Positions 21,701 through 35,900 are shown, counted from the first letter of the stretch. The stretch: DNA of 64,000 nt from Serinus canaria (GCF_022539315.1 NC_066317.1:48464435-48528434), one strand, 5' to 3'. Translations and numbers: made by a program. The notes: a model not told the origin generated them from the letters alone.

Positions 21701-24700
21701 CCTGGGTTGGGGGTGGCCTTAGATGTCCTTCTGCACTCTCCTGCACGGCAGACTGGCCTCACTGAAGAGTCCTTCAAATGGACCACCAAATGCAGGTCAT
21801 TCCTCTTGTTGCCTTTTTTTTTTTTTTTCCAAGGAATTCCTAGTTGGGATATCACATTGGTCTTCTCCTTGCAGGAATATCAGAACAAATTGTTCAAATA
21901 CATTCTTGTGCTGCAAACCACATCATGAACACCTTTTGAAAACAGGAGTGCAGGGCTGACAGAAAGATCCCTTCAGCAACAGGGTCCCTTCTCAGCTTTC
22001 TTCAGTTCTCAGCAACTTTTTTCACTTCTTACAGCCTCAGCTATTTCATTTTGCTACTCTCTAGCTCCTACCATTCTGCTTACACCAGCCCACCTCTCTC
22101 CTCTCTTTCCCCCTCCTAGCTTCTTTGAAGACCTTCTTGAGAGCAAACCACATCCTTACAGTCTTCTCATTGTTAGAGCCTCCAGCTCTGCTGCTATTAT
22201 GGTTCTTCATTACTTTTTGATAAAGTGGTCTCAGAACAGCTATGAACCTAAGTGCTCTTCAGATGTTCTCATCTGCAGGTGTTCAGACTACTCCAGCTTA
22301 TTTTACATATGTTTGAACTGAGTTCTCCTTAACGCCATATACACCTCAAAATTGTAAAATTATTCCTTGCAATAAGTGCAAGCTGTCCATGAATTTGAAA
22401 CTCAGTGCAGGTTTGTGGTCCAATAAAAACAATTTGCTAAACAAACTGCTGCTTGGACACAGCAAGTGTCAAACTGCTGGACACTTCAGTGAAAGAAAAA
22501 GGATTATTCCTGTTTGTGTATTTACTCTGGGCTTAATTTTGTGGCCATTGATGCTAAATCTGTGCATTCTTGGATCATCCAGGGATTACTCAGACTTGAA
22601 TAATCTTGAGACTCCTTAAAGCACAGGTACATGACTGAATTCTCATTACACCTCCAGCAGCATTTGTTCTTTCCTACAAAGGGCATGGAGAAGTGATCAC
22701 AATATCCAGCTTGTGTCAGCTTTTGCAGACTGCATCATCTCTATCCTTCAGCTTGATGGTATTTTTCATTCTGTGACCCTCACCCTCTTTGTACAGTAGA
22801 AATATCTGAGCTTATATTTGTCTTAAGGGAGTTGCCTTGCTGTGTCCAAGCAGCACCTCTGACAGAATTAATTGGTTTTGCAATTTGATCAATATTTGCT
22901 ACATGAAGAGGGAGTTTTCTCATTGACCTGGAGCACACTGGAGGCACGAGATGCATTCAGCCTGTGAAGGGAAAATATTTTTGCAAGGGTTGTATTGCAC
23001 AAGCTGGAAGATCAGCAGTGGAGGCCTCTGGACTGAAATAGATGGGAATCTGCTGTGCTAAACTGGCAGGCAGGGAGCAAGAAGGCATCTTGCTCTTTCG
23101 ACATCATGTTGCCAATGGGTTCAAGCCCAAGAATGTGGTCACCATATCAGCAGAATGGGGCTCAATCCTCTACATCTTGTCCCAGACAACCTTCAGTGGC
23201 TGAATGCAGAGGAATTCACAGGGGAGTTTTGCTCTCCAAGCATTTATCATGGTCAATGGGGCCATGGTACTACAGGCATGGTACCCCAGGCCAAGCTCTG
23301 TTCCTCATGGAGAAGCAGAAAATAGAACTGACTTCATTGTCCAGCACAACAGATGCTTTACACCTCCAGTTGCTGCAATGAGGCACATGACAACTGTACT
23401 TTGCACATCTCCTGCCTCTTAGTTGAGTACAAATAAGTCTGGCACCAGCCTCATGCCCTGATCCTCCATCCATGGAGAAAAATTGAGTCCTTGCACTACC
23501 CCCCAATAAGTGACAGTCCTATCTACCTAGCTGATGTTTTAAAGCTGTTACCAGATCCCTTAATTTACATTGCCAGTGAATAAAAAGTAGTGACAGAAAA
23601 CCTATTTTTGCAGACTTGAGTGTGACCCTGCTGGTCTCTGATTCTCCCTCCTGTTTTCCCTCTGTCCTGCACAATATCTATGAGGTCAAGGATGAGCAGA
23701 CTTCAGTCCAGCACAGTCACTGCCTGATCCAGCTGTAACTCCTTCACTCACATCCTAATGGGAGCACCAACTCATAAGATGCTTGCAGGGATGCAAAGTT
23801 CCTCAGAGCTGCTTGCTGTCATGTAAAGCTCTGGACACACTGGACGCACACAATGAACTTGTCATTATTTTACTTTAATTCTTTATTTGCACCTCTTATT
23901 GTGATTGCTGTATCATGCTGGCAAGCTTCCCTTGAAAATTTTGGTGCTCCAGCCACACTCAGTGCCTTCAGCCCAGTCCCAAAGCCCATTGCACCCTGTT
24001 AAATACAGGTCTGAGTGGGACCTGTTACTGAGGTGAGCCCACCTCTCAGTGCCATATCAATAGAGGCACAAGCTTCCTGCTTCAGGGACCAGTGGCTTTA
24101 GCTCATGTGCCTCTGCCTGTGTGGGCTATAGATGTCCCTCAAAGGGCTGTATTCTAGACCCCTCCACCTCAAGCAAGCCAAGCCAGGGAATGGTATGTGT
24201 TAGACCCAGTCTTGCTGTCAGACATGGTCCTGCCACAGGTCCTGGGATGTCCACAGGGCTTTGTGGACCCATTGCTGCCACGCTAGATATTGACAAAGCT
24301 CCTCTATTTTGTTTTGGTCATAGCTTGGGTTTCTCAGGCTGCTGCATCTGGGAGACCTTTCCAGCAAGATGGCTGATTCCTCACCTCCTTCCCGTGGAGG
24401 TGGTGAATCAGCTCCAGACAAAGTGTGGCTCATTTCTCTGTAACCTGTGTCTTCCAGGGCAACACCAGCACAGGCTTGTGCTTCAAAAACTCACTGCCCA
24501 TAATTCCCACCAGAAAATCACAGCATCACCTCCAGAGAACTAACAGCTTTGGAACCCCCTGGTACATTCAAAGACTTTTATTTCCCTATTTTCTTATGCA
24601 CCTGCAAGTCCTCAGAGGCCCTGTTATAGCTTTTTTTCCACAGCCCAGGGATTTTTTCAGGGGGTACTTTAGCACTACAGTTGCTTGCACTGTACAGAAA

Positions 24701-27700
24701 TGAATGTAATTTCCATTCACATTCATGCTGACTTGGCCCATCTCCTATTGCAGCTCTGTTCACTGCTCTTGTGAAGAGCACCTCTGAGCTCCCAGGCTTT
24801 TGTCTTCTCCTCTTCCCATGCCAGGTGTCCTCTCTTGGTGCTTGCAGACTCCAATTACATGATGTAATCACATGATTCACTGCTGCTTCTATATTTCACT
24901 CATCATGCCTGGCACTCCTATAGCTTCTCATATTTGCTATGGTACACACATCTCAGCAGACTGATTTTGTGAAGCTAAAGGCAGTTTTTTTTCATGCTAC
25001 CCTGCCTTAGCTCTCAGGTTTCCCAGTGTTTTGATTCTTCTGTCATAGGCACCATACCAGATCACTACCCTGCTCACATTTAAGATTCTATGCTTGGTGA
25101 ATGCCCTGTTAATTCTGGATTGTTCAATAGCATCCCTGAGTGATTTGTCCCAGATCCCAATCAGGACTTAGTCTTTTAACCCAGTTAACCAACCCCTTCT
25201 AGCTTGGATCTTAAATTAATTTGTGTATTTACTATTTGTACAGCAAATGCTATACATATGTTATTTGTGCTCTTAGCTCAAAGCCATATCCCTCATGTAT
25301 TTAATAAGCAATGTAGTGGTATTCCTCCAGTCTCTTCTGTGCAGTTTCATGAAGACTTAACTCCACCAGCATTGGCTGTCACCTATTGCAAAGAGCTGCA
25401 CCAGAACTAGCTATGCTTTGTAGGGTGGGAAGTTGCAATTTTTTTCCCAGGCAAGACTCTCGGAATTTCTTTCATCTGTAAACTAAAAGTTCAGTTGTGA
25501 CCTATCTGTAGTGGGAGCCAGAAGCACATGTCAGCTTTGAAAGAGGGAAATATCTCCAGTAAGGATGTCTCATTTTCTTTAAATGTCTCTGGATATTCAG
25601 GGAAAAATAACAGAGATATACCCCTGCACAACAGAGAGACAAAAACTTGAGAATGCTCCAAATCAAGGGCACTGCATTGGTTTTCTTAGCAGTCAGGTGG
25701 AAAGTTGTGGAAGAAGTGGAGCAGAGTCAGATGCTCCTCCCCTTGAGTTAATCTCCTTAAATTGTGTCTTCTACTGCATTGTGAGCCTGAGACTCTAAAT
25801 GAGTACTATTGACTGCTCCCTCTGCAGAAAATAAATCTTTACCATCACAAAGGGCTGTAAGAATGCTCATGATGCACATGCTGAGATCAGTCCAGCCCAG
25901 AGTCCAGTCACTACAGGGAATGTAAGAGCATGCTCCAAAAAGAGGGATAGGAATAACAACGGAGGGACCTTCTCTCTACCTTCCCAGCATTCAGCACAAC
26001 TGTCTCAAGAAAAAATTGATTCTTAAACATATCACTGATGAGTGAGATGTTAGCTCAACCCATACTGATGTTCTGTAAAATTATAAAGGGTATTTTGTTA
26101 GTTACAAACTGTTAAAGTAGTAAAGCAATTCATTTTTTCTTATACCTTGTCCCTTCTCTTTCTGTCCCTCATGCTTACCCACTCCTTGTGGCTTCAGTGA
26201 GTTGAAATTCTGGAAAGCCCTAATCCAAATTCGTGTGCTACAGACCCATTCAGAGCAAACCCTGCAGGTCAAACCTGTCAGAAGGAACATCTGACAGGCT
26301 TGACAAATGCAAAAGTACCCACCAGCACCAAGATCTTTCATGACCAAATGAAAGTACTTTAAAAAAGGTCACTGGCCTGTGTCCATCTCATGTGGTGGGG
26401 GTCACTAGAGCCGTGGCTTGCCTGGTGCCACCCAGCTGCAGAAGTGGGGCCGGAGACACCCAGTGGGTCTCTGTAGTAGCATTTCATGCTTGCAGTTCAT
26501 CTCCTGCCATCCACCAGACAGCCACAGGCTCAGGCAAAATGAACTCATTCAGGTCAAGCTGATCCTAAACTGGTCAGTCATGCTACCAGTCAGTTTGTAG
26601 TTGTGTATTTAAAAGTTAATTGTGCAGGCTTACACATGCCTGGCCCAGAGCCCAGTTAAACTTAAAAGCTCCCCACCTGACCTGGCTGAGCTTGGGCCAA
26701 GCTCTGCACAGTGGGGGAGGGACTGAACAGCAAAGTTCATTGTCTAAGCCAATGCCCTAATTATGACCAAAGGTTGCAGCTCTGGTTTAGTTGATCAATA
26801 ATTCTATGATGGATCAGATACCAGCACTAATTCCACTTACAAGAAAATAATTTAAAATATCTGTATGTATTTCAATGGCCAAGATACATAAGAAGTTCTA
26901 AATTAGTCTCTTGTGGAATCCTGTGACCTTTAATCCTTCCTCAGTCACATGCTGTGTAGAACACTGCATCACTGGCCTTTAAGCATCAGATCTGGTGTCA
27001 CAGTGACAGATAAATGAAAGTGATAAGGCAATAGCCAGAAAGACACTTAGCATTTTATATATTTTAAAAACTGGGCTTTCTGAGAAAGAGAAAAATCAGC
27101 AGTGCTTATGTATTAGAAGAGGTTTGGTGTATAAGACACTTAATTCATCAGCCAAGCCGAGAAGTATCAGCCTTGGGCCTCTCCCCTTGCACCCTGAGAG
27201 TGGCTGTGCAGCTTTGGCCACCACTGCCCTGACTGTAGGTAGCAGACAGCTAGCAGACACAGCCACATCCTGAGCAGCTGACATTCACAAGGGATCTTGC
27301 TTTTCAAAGCAAAGCCATCTCCTTCGAAAGTCTCACCCTTCTGTAGATGAACAGCAATGGAGCATTTTGGGAAGACAGCCAAGGGAGTGAAGGGAGAGAC
27401 CCAGCTCTTGGCGTGAGAGTTGTCCCAGCTCAGCCTGCATCCTCTGAGGCACAGTCCAGAGCTGCTGGGGTGCCAGTGGGAGCCAGTGCCCACTGGAGAC
27501 TTCTCAGAAACACCGCGGACGCGGGCAAATGAGCACCTCACACCAAGCGAAGACACCAATTGTCGTTTCCTTCCTCTTTTCCAGAGACAGAAACAACCAC
27601 CACCACCACACAGAGCCCGTGCTCTGCTGCTCCGCCCTCTATGAATCATACCCAGGCTGAGAGGAGCAACGACAGAAAAGCCCCTGCCAACCTTGTGTAG

Positions 27701-27854
27701 GACGGTTGTGAAAGACCCGAGACAGACATGTCACTCATTCACTTCATAACCAGAAAGGCAGCAATAGCTATTCTTTTGCTTGCTAATAACTCACAGCTCA
27801 TGCAAGGCTGTAGGGCAGCTCCCCACACTCAGGAAGGGATGTGCCACAGGGTTT

Positions 27855-27905
27855 AGTGCTTTGAGACATCACTGCTTTGAGACATCTCAGTGCTTTGGGA
27901 CATCC
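27855..27905 (+). repeat. Short tandem repeat, about 19 bp x 2.6
   Basis: The word TGCTTTGAGACATC occurs twice and is followed by TGCTTTGGGACATC, with a period of about 18-20 bp. No coding frame is associated. Confidence 0.7.
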
Positions 27906-30019
27906 CCCCTCCTCCCACCTCCAAAATGCAGCAACTGGAGCCCAGCTACCGGTACAACAGTGGCTGCAGAAGCCAGGCCTTGGCAATGACTGGGATTCTG
28001 ACGCTGATTTTAGAAATGGCACACCAAAAAACGTTTTACTGCAAGGCCACATGCAAGTGACAGAAGTCTGACTGAGGCAGGGCCAACTCTGTTTGCAGTT
28101 GCCTATGATGCAGGTAAGAGGAGTCCCAAGGAGCATCTCTTCTGTCCTTTGTCATGATGCTCTTCTGCCTCACAAGTGACAGGGACCCCGCTGACACAGT
28201 GACACATTGCAATGCAATGCAGCAAGAGGCTTTTCACAGGCAGTGGAAAGGCCACCACAGCTGTAGTTAAGCAGCTATATAATATAAACACCTAGACACA
28301 AAACCAGTTGTTTTTTCCCTGAATTTTATTTTTAATAACTGGCTGCTCAGAGCACAAGGTGAAAGGCACACAGGTCTGCTACGAGAGGTACATGATGATA
28401 ACTGGTCAGCTCTTACCATTGTGAAGGAAATCTCTGAGACATAAAATACATTTCCTCATATTCAGGGACATAAATTTATTATTGTCATTTCAGAGCAAGG
28501 TAGTTTGGCTAATCCCATTGTGGTCATATCTGGCTTGTTTAAGAAGCTGAACTGACTTGTAATTAAGTTAAGGCAGTTGACTTGCTCACAAAGGCAAGAG
28601 CAGACAAGCATTCTGATGCTCTGAAATGAAGCTTTTTATTCCTTTTATATTAACTTGAGCTGTGTGCAACCAAAGCACTAGGATAAAGTGCTAAAAAGAC
28701 ATGGGTTGCCCCATTTATTGGAAATTATTTTAATGGCTGCATTCACTCAAATGCTATAGTAATACAGGAAAGGCTGAGATGTAAAGAGTGCTGACATTTC
28801 TTTTTCCTTCATGTCTGATCCCTCTGGTGATTTCTTTTATAATGGTGCCATATATAGAGTCCCTTAAACACATTTGCTTTATTAACACAAGTATCAGCTA
28901 GTTTGTGTTCACAGACTTTACTGTGTTCACAGTAAACACAGAGTACCCACAAAAATTGCACAAAAATTTGCAAACTCTTAAATGCAAATATCAGGCAAAA
29001 CAGTATCAATTATATCTACCAAGCATGAATAATTTTCTGCATGAAAAATTGGGGAGGGGCAAGAGTGATGATTTGAAACATATTTTTACTATTTACTTGT
29101 AGAAAATATTTCTATTGTGTTCTGCATATCAAGTAAGTTTAAAAGCCTGGGAAATCTGTATTCAAAATAATTTTTTAAAATAAAATTTTAACCTGTTTTA
29201 ATAACAAGCAAAAAGAAGATTAGCAACAGAACATCAAATGGAAAGGGATCTGTTTGAGAAAACAGAAGGAGAATATTTGGGCAAGGTCTGTTCTGTCAGC
29301 TGAAAGCTTGACTCAGCTGAGGCAGGGCTGCACATTTTTTCTGTTTTGCTGTTTTTCAGAGCAAAATAAATTGAAAATCCACATGTGTCATTTTACTGTA
29401 TTTTAAATACCAGACCCAGATTTTAACCTCTAAACAGTACCCAGGGAGCCGTTACCCAAGTAAACACAAGCAAAACCACCCTGGAAGGGTTTCACAGCAG
29501 ACCTCAGCAGTCCCTTGGTGTTCCCACCACAGAGAACAGGGCTGCAGTTGTGCAAGCAGCAAACCCCACTATACCACTCAGCCAAATCTTCAGCTGAGTT
29601 CTGCTGTGTCTAGATTTCAACCTCTTTTTGGGGCTGCCACACTCTTTGAGCAGGTCGGTTCTATGGATCAGGGAAAGCCGCATAATTACAGGCACTAAAA
29701 TATATGTGCTTCACAGCTTGTTCCCGATGAAAAGTGCCTTTTAGCTTTGAGAGTCTAAAAACCACCAGACTGTGAAAATTTGAACTGTTTTTTCCACAGA
29801 GCAGGAAATCAAAATCCCCATTACTTTATATTCTTTCCAAATTGATTTTAAAAATCAGCTGGCTTCCAGTGGCCTCACACTTTGCACTAGCTTTAGAATG
29901 CACAATCAAGAGTATATCAAGCCATCCCTACATTTTCTGTGTACCCTGTATTGTCAGTTCAGACATCTCAGAGAAGCCTATCCACCTGGCTTCACTGAAT
30001 TGCAACAGACATCAATTTC

Positions 30020-30047
30020 TTATGGTGTGTTTTGCAACACACCATAA
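30020..30047. repeat. 12-bp perfect inverted repeat, 4-nt loop
   Basis: TTATGGTGTGTT (30020-30031) and AACACACCATAA (30036-30047) are exact reverse complements around a TTGC loop. Confidence 0.9.
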
Positions 30048-31732
30048 CAAGTTTTGTGAAGCTAATACAGATGAGATGAGATGAGATTTTCGGTTACATT
30101 TTGTCTGGGTTCATCTGTGATAACAATTCTGTGGAGCCTTCTGGTGCCCGAATGTGGCACTTTGCGGTAGATACCACAACACAGCATTGTCACCTGGTGA
30201 TTACTGCTCTTCAGCACATAAAAACTGCATGAACTGTTGTAAACAGACTTTAACCCACTGAGGAAAGAAAAAGACAGCATTTTTCATGCAATCTTTAATG
30301 TTCAAACTGTAACAATGGCTACTTTTAATTAGAGTTACAAAACTTAGACTTCCAGTGGAGAGGTGTTGCAAGAGTTGACATGTAGAATATTTCTCCCAAA
30401 AGCCAAAAGATTTTTAACCGAGGACCACAAACACTTGGCCACTTGCATAACTCTACACAAGTACAATGCCATTCAGATTCTTTTACCAATATGTCAGTTT
30501 TAGTGTTTCAGTAACGAATTAACACTTGAGAAGAAAGAGAAGTAGGAAAGAGAAGAATTCAGGGAAGATGGCTGGTGACAGAAGTCCGTGTCTTGTGTGC
30601 TCAGGTGCAGAAGTTTGTAAAGATTTAAAGATTATATAAAAACCTCAGATGAGACCGGGATGTTTTTATGATCAGAAGTTTCCCTTACAATCAGGTTGAT
30701 GAGAGGTAAATATTCAACAGTCTAGAAGCTGGTGGGACAATCATAACACTGGGTGTTCTGTGTCCCACTGGTAATCAAGGTGCCTACAGTGTAAATACTT
30801 GTTTACCTACATCACAGGTGAGATAATCCTACCTTTTATGGCACCATGCTAAAAGTCCCTCAAAGGTTAGTTCCTAGCTAGATGAAGGACAGGAAAAGAG
30901 ACAAAGAAAATCTTGCTGCAGTAATAAGAAATTCTCTTGGGATGAGACAGATCTGCAAAACCTGAGAGGGGGTGCAGCACAGAGGAGACAGATATGAGGA
31001 GGAGGGGACCACCACAATTCACAAGGAATGCACAGCATTGTGGATTGAGCCCACTTCATCTTCTAGCAGAGTTCTCTTACACACCTGAAGTTTCCATTTC
31101 CTTAGCCTGCCTTTCTGTGTAGGAGGGTAACTTGGCCCCAGTACATCCATAAGGATTTGGCTCCTGGACTTGACAGGCTCCCCAGGATGTAAAGCCTGTT
31201 TCAGTCTTAATTGAATACAACTTAGACAATTATACTTAGCATGCAAACTCAAAAAAATGTCCTTTAGTCATTCTAAAGTCAACCTTGCTTTGTACTCAAT
31301 CTTTTACTAATGTTGGTGACTGGTTCCACTAAAACCACTGCTTTGAAACAGAGTGTACTAAAAATATATGAGAATATTAGTGCTCCTGAAAAAATATCTT
31401 CCATCTCTGGAGACTGAAATCTTTTGCCTCCAGAATTACAGCAGGGACAACAGAGCTGATGGTAACACAGATTCATCCCTACCAGACCAACCATATGTCT
31501 AAACCAACCCTGTCTACAAGCCCTGAGGTTGTAAGCCAGTGAAGTCTAGGAAGAATCAGATTAGTTGCCCACCTTTGACCACATTGTTGAGAAACAATAT
31601 TAAGGTAACAAATCTCACATAACTGCAGGAGACAGCTGTCAAATGTCACTAAGTTTTGATTACTCCTATGCTGGACATACTGATGACCATTATGCAATGA
31701 CTCAGGCAAGTCCAAGGCCTGCCTGCAAGGCA

Positions 31733-31738
31733 TTTATT
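31733..31738 (-). terminator. Candidate poly(A) signal of RHOH
   Basis: The plus strand reads TTTATT, so the minus-strand transcript would carry AATAAA about 570 nt beyond the RHOH stop codon. It is the nearest canonical hexamer I found, but a more distal signal may be used. Confidence 0.35.
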
Positions 31739-32305
31739 ACATGGATAGGACAGTTCATTTCTGTAGTTAGCTAAAGGGAGAACCATCAAAATGTTAAAAC
31801 TAACTTTTGTGATTTTCAACAACATATCCAAGAGTCCTCTAAATAAAATACACATTGCTCATGTTTTATATACTACATTCTTAAGTAAAATAAAAAAATA
31901 TCCACGAGGACAGAGGTGGGGGCTGTTCCAGGCAGAATTTTGTCATTAAATAAATGCAGATGCAGATGCAGACAAACAAAAAACTGAGGAACATTGACAG
32001 AAATAAAACCAAAATCAGTACTGCTCTTATCTGCAGATCTGCAGGCTAGACCTGCTGCAGTTCAGGCTTGCAAAGTCCAAACACAGGCTTGTGAATAAGG
32101 GTATGCACCTTTCATTTTTCAAGACAGCACAGATGTGTTTTGGAGGGAAGAGGCTCAGATAAAGAGCACACCTGTCTCATAAGAGGCACCTGCACTGTGG
32201 TCCTGCCAGGAGCCCTTCTTTGATTCACCTCCCATTCTCTCTGCTGCAGCATCTTTGTGAGAAAACAGAAAGAACAAACATGAGCAAAACCACTGCTGAC
32301 AGTCC

Positions 32306-32881
32306 TCAAAAGATCTTGCACTCATTAATGGAGAAGAGCTTCCGCCTGTTCTGCCTTTTGGCTTGATTGACTGCAGTCCTCACAGCATACTCAAACACCT
32401 GCTGCACTCCCCTGTTGCTGAGGGCAGAGCACTCCAAATAGCCTTTGGCTCGCACATCCTGGGCGAGCCGCTTTCCATCTATAGGGCTGATGCAGGAGGA
32501 ACTGTAGGGACCCATGTCTCGCTGGTCAGTCTGAGTGGCCACCACCAAAACGGGGATGCGGGGCAAATGGCTGCGGATCTCGCTGATCCATTTGTTCCTG
32601 AGGTTCAGAAAGGAATTATGGTTTGCCACCGAGTAGCACATTAATACCACATCTGCCTGTTGGTAGGAGAGGGGGCGAATGCCTTTAAAGGCATCGCTGC
32701 CAGATGTGTCCCAAAGACCTAAGCTGATCTGTACGCCATCCATGAAGACATCCACTCCAGTATTTTCATATACAGTGGGTCTGTAGTCATCTGGAAAAGT
32801 CTCAGAGGTGAAACGTACCAGGAGAGATGTTTTCCCAACGGCAGAGTCTCCCACCAGAACACACTTGACTGAATCCAGCAT
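32306..32881 (-). CDS. RHOH: RHOH, GTPase-deficient Rho family protein
   Basis: Complete 191-aa coding exon starting at the ATG of [12 protein letters not shown]; the open frame extends seven codons upstream but without an ATG. 191 aa is the length of mammalian RHOH, and the whole coding region sits in one exon, as in mammals. Seen: the P-loop GDSAVGKT (residues 11-18) has Ser13 where active Rho GTPases have the first switch glycine. Switch II reads DTSGSDAF, with Ser62 at the Gln61-equivalent catalytic position. TQTD occupies the guanine-specificity motif, ECSAL the G5 motif, and the protein ends in a CKIF prenylation box. Tyr73 and Tyr83 match the ITAM-like tyrosines described for human RHOH. 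Known: RHOH is a constitutively GTP-bound blood-cell protein that recruits ZAP70 and LCK in T-cell receptor signalling. A splice acceptor lies about 32 nt upstream (AG at 32914-32915), consistent with upstream non-coding exons. Confidence 0.97.
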   Translation of the reverse strand: MLDSVKCVLVGDSAVGKTSLLVRFTSETFPDDYRPTVYENTGVDVFMDGVQISLGLWDTSGSDAFKGIRPLSYQQADVVLMCYSVANHNSFLNLRNKWISEIRSHLPRIPVLVVATQTDQRDMGPYSSSCISPIDGKRLAQDVRAKGYLECSALSNRGVQQVFEYAVRTAVNQAKRQNRRKLFSINECKIF

Positions 32882-32913
32882 TTTATTAACATCCAAGGCC
32901 AAGAGTGCGGTCT
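32882..32913 (-). other. RHOH: RHOH 5' UTR portion of the coding exon
   Basis: A pyrimidine-rich run followed by CTGCACAG ends at 32914 on the minus strand, so the coding exon probably starts at 32913 with about 32 nt of 5' UTR. Human RHOH also has non-coding 5' exons joined just ahead of the start codon. The acceptor could instead be two bases further in. Confidence 0.5.
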
Positions 32914-35900
32914 CTGTGCAGCAGGAGCTGGACGGAGAGATGCAGTGGTCTTAGAAGCCTTCTATATAATTTCCATTTAGTGAGAAACCATCCAAATCTC
33001 TTTACTTCTTATGACTCGATTCCACCACTTGAGACTAAAATTTCGTTTTCTCCCACATGACTCTGTCGGTTTTAAATCTTCAATCAGTCAAATGACGTTT
33101 CTGGAAAGTAAAAATAAAATGTAACATTTATAACTCACAGAGAACAAACCATTCCTCATCAAGATGAAGATGCCTGGACACATCTTTGGACAGGCACGGC
33201 AAGTATCCCTCACTGAGGATGATGAACTTTTCCATTTCCTCCCAGCCAGCTGTGTGTGCAACAGCCATTCGCATAAATAACCTTCTTACTGCTCCACAGG
33301 GGCTAACAGTCTTAGCACTATTACCATTTTCCACTGACACAAGCTATTTTTTCCTTCCAATTGTCTAGAGACTAATAAAATTAATTTAACTTTGATATAA
33401 CTGCTACTAATATGCTGTGAGACATTCCCTGCCTCTGACTTTCACCAAGACTGACAGAATCCTGAATCCCTAAATGATCAGTTCAGATTCCCTTAAAAAT
33501 GTAGCCACGCTCTCTAGAGGTAGTCAGGAGAAAAAAAAGCTCTTTGCTAACCAATTTGACTATTTAAACAATCCCATATGAGACAGTAACACAGTACCAA
33601 AAGAGGTTAATTTTTTTCTTACAAATTGCTTTCAACAATCAAGAAGAACAAGCCAAAGAAAACTCTACTACCAATGCTTGCCCCAGTAAAAATTTCATTT
33701 GAAGGGATTTTAACTGTCCTGGCATTTACTCTCTTGTAAAACTGCACTAAGAGTACTCTTCAGAGTATGTAATTGCTTTTGAGCTCCTGCCAGCATTCAG
33801 TCAAATTTTCCTATTTTGAAAGCATTTGTTTCTTCCCCACTAACTGTGTGCAAGATTCACTGCTCACACAGGGTGACACACAAGATGATCCGAAAATCAC
33901 TAACAGCAAAACTGAAAACAAATTAGTTCTGATGAACAAGAGTAATTAAAAAGAAAGTATCACTGCATAATTTCAAAATGTCATATGTTTGTTACATAAA
34001 TAATATATTTCTGTTTCCTTCATATATGCGGAGAGACATCACAGCTGAAGGCTATTTGCACACATATAAATAATGGCCACAAAGGGCATATACTATATTT
34101 TACTGTAATGCTCTCCACTTTCAGTACCCTAACCACCCCCTCTCCCTTTATTTCTAGAACACTCCAAGCTTTGGCTTACTCCACAAACGGGGGAACACAA
34201 AGGGAAAGTGCTAGATGAACTTAGAGAGAACATTTTACAGGTACCGACAACTGCTATCGCCCTGCTTTCATTCTGTGCGGAGGCCATGCCCTACCTCCTC
34301 TGGTGCTGCTGGCACACCTGCATCTCTCCCACCAGATGACCCGGCTGCAGGAAGACTGGAGCACGCTGCTTTATAGAGGTGGCACCAGGTCTGCGGGCTG
34401 TCCCTGTGCGTGCTCGAGTTACAGTATCTGCAGGAGTCATTGCAACAGACGGTGCTTCCTGGCCTGCCAGCGACACCGTGCTCTCAGCACTGCCGCTCGC
34501 TTCCAGGAAGTGGGATGGAGGCTGAGGCTGCTTCACGACATTCCTGGCTGCCGGGAAACAGGCTGCACTGTGAATTTAAGTTTTAGTGGCAGCAGACGAA
34601 AATTTGCTTTTAAAGATTCATTAGATCTAACTCCACTCTTTTGCCTTCTCTCTTCTCCAAACAAGCTCTCAAGGGAACTAAACCAGACCTTTACAAAACA
34701 CATCTATAAAAAATTCAAAAAGCGTATGTAGGATAAACATTCAAATTGCTCATATGAATCAGAATCTCTCAGAGTATTCTATTTCAAAATTGGGTCAGCA
34801 ATTTTATAGTTTGAAAACACCTCAATTTCACCACAAGAAATTTCACCAAAGCTGCATATTCTCAGGAGAAAGTTTCCATGTACCAAGTAACCTTTTCGGA
34901 GCAAACATTTCTTTGGTGCGAGTAGTCCTCAGTACCTTCAGGTTCATTATTTTGCACACATTGGAATGTGGGGGAAAATAAGGATGTCCAAAGCATGACT
35001 TTTGCAATTTCATAAATGCCAAAACAGAGAAAGACAGATAAAAGGATTGTTCTGGCACTCAACTTGTTGATTACCAGGTCAAATTACGCTGGTTATTTTG
35101 AAAGTATAAAAATTACTAAAGATTGAAAGACATATTAAGGACTAGTGAATATGGCTAGTTAACAGACAATACAAGATACTAAAATATTCCACTGTGACAG
35201 TGCAGAATTGTTTTCAAATCAAATGATATTGTTCTACATTCCATCAGTGAATAATAAAAAACCCTGGTATATAACAAGGTCCATATTGTGATCCTGTGGA
35301 CAAATTGCCTTCAATGGCCCTGATCTTGCATTTGGTAACAACAACTCATCTGCCTCCATATACAATCAGGACTACATATGTGCATATTGAAGCATTATCT
35401 GTAATTAGGCACATAGCTGGTCCTTGTCGCAGCCTCAGGATAAGAGCATCAGTAGTGTATTAAAATAATTACACAAGTTCACCTCACTGGATGGAAAATG
35501 CTTGATTAAGCATCAATAAAAAGCAGTGTCCTTTAAAGAGCAGTTCTTCAAAGTGTCCTTTAAAGACAGTACTGGCCACTTCTGTGCCTCAGTATACAAC
35601 CAGTCTTATAAATATTTGCAAAACTTTTTGTCCCCTTCTCTCATATTCTGTCTTGGTCCGACAGCACAGTGTGCTACAACCATTACAAGATTGCAGAAAA
35701 CCTTCTGATCACAAATCAGAGATGGAGTCTAAGCTGTGGAGGCTTTTTTTTTCCTCCAACAAATTGATTTTCAAAAATTTACCAACTTTATTAAGATCAT
35801 TTTGAGTATGGAATTCAATATATAACCATGAAATTCAATATATAAACCTATAAATCTTATTTCATGCTTTTTTTGGTTTATGCTATCATCACTCATAACA

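Larger units (their letters stand above)
15174..31700. other. Long intergenic interval, no gene recognised
   Basis: I looked for exons of CHRNA9, the usual neighbour of RHOH, including its long ligand-binding and transmembrane-coding exons, and saw none. The open frames are short and without domain-like composition. The GC content is somewhat higher around 20-28 kb without CpG enrichment. Two inverted repeats (18738-18779, 30020-30047) and a small tandem repeat (27855-27905) are listed separately. Confidence 0.55.

Noticed and set aside
22980..23420. Possible decayed pseudogene: several frames with protein-like stretches
   Set aside because: Phrases in two frames looked coding at first, but I could not match them to any family or find a consistent shifted frame.
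24121..24543. 140-aa plus-strand frame
   Set aside because: Checked for resemblance to receptor or enzyme families; none seen. Treated as chance.
26780..26820. Possible CR1 terminus (ATTCTATGAT word)
   Set aside because: Sequence on the expected internal side does not follow the CR1 3' region.
27167..27649. 160-aa minus-strand frame
   Set aside because: No recognisable domain, no flanking exons and mixed composition. Treated as chance.
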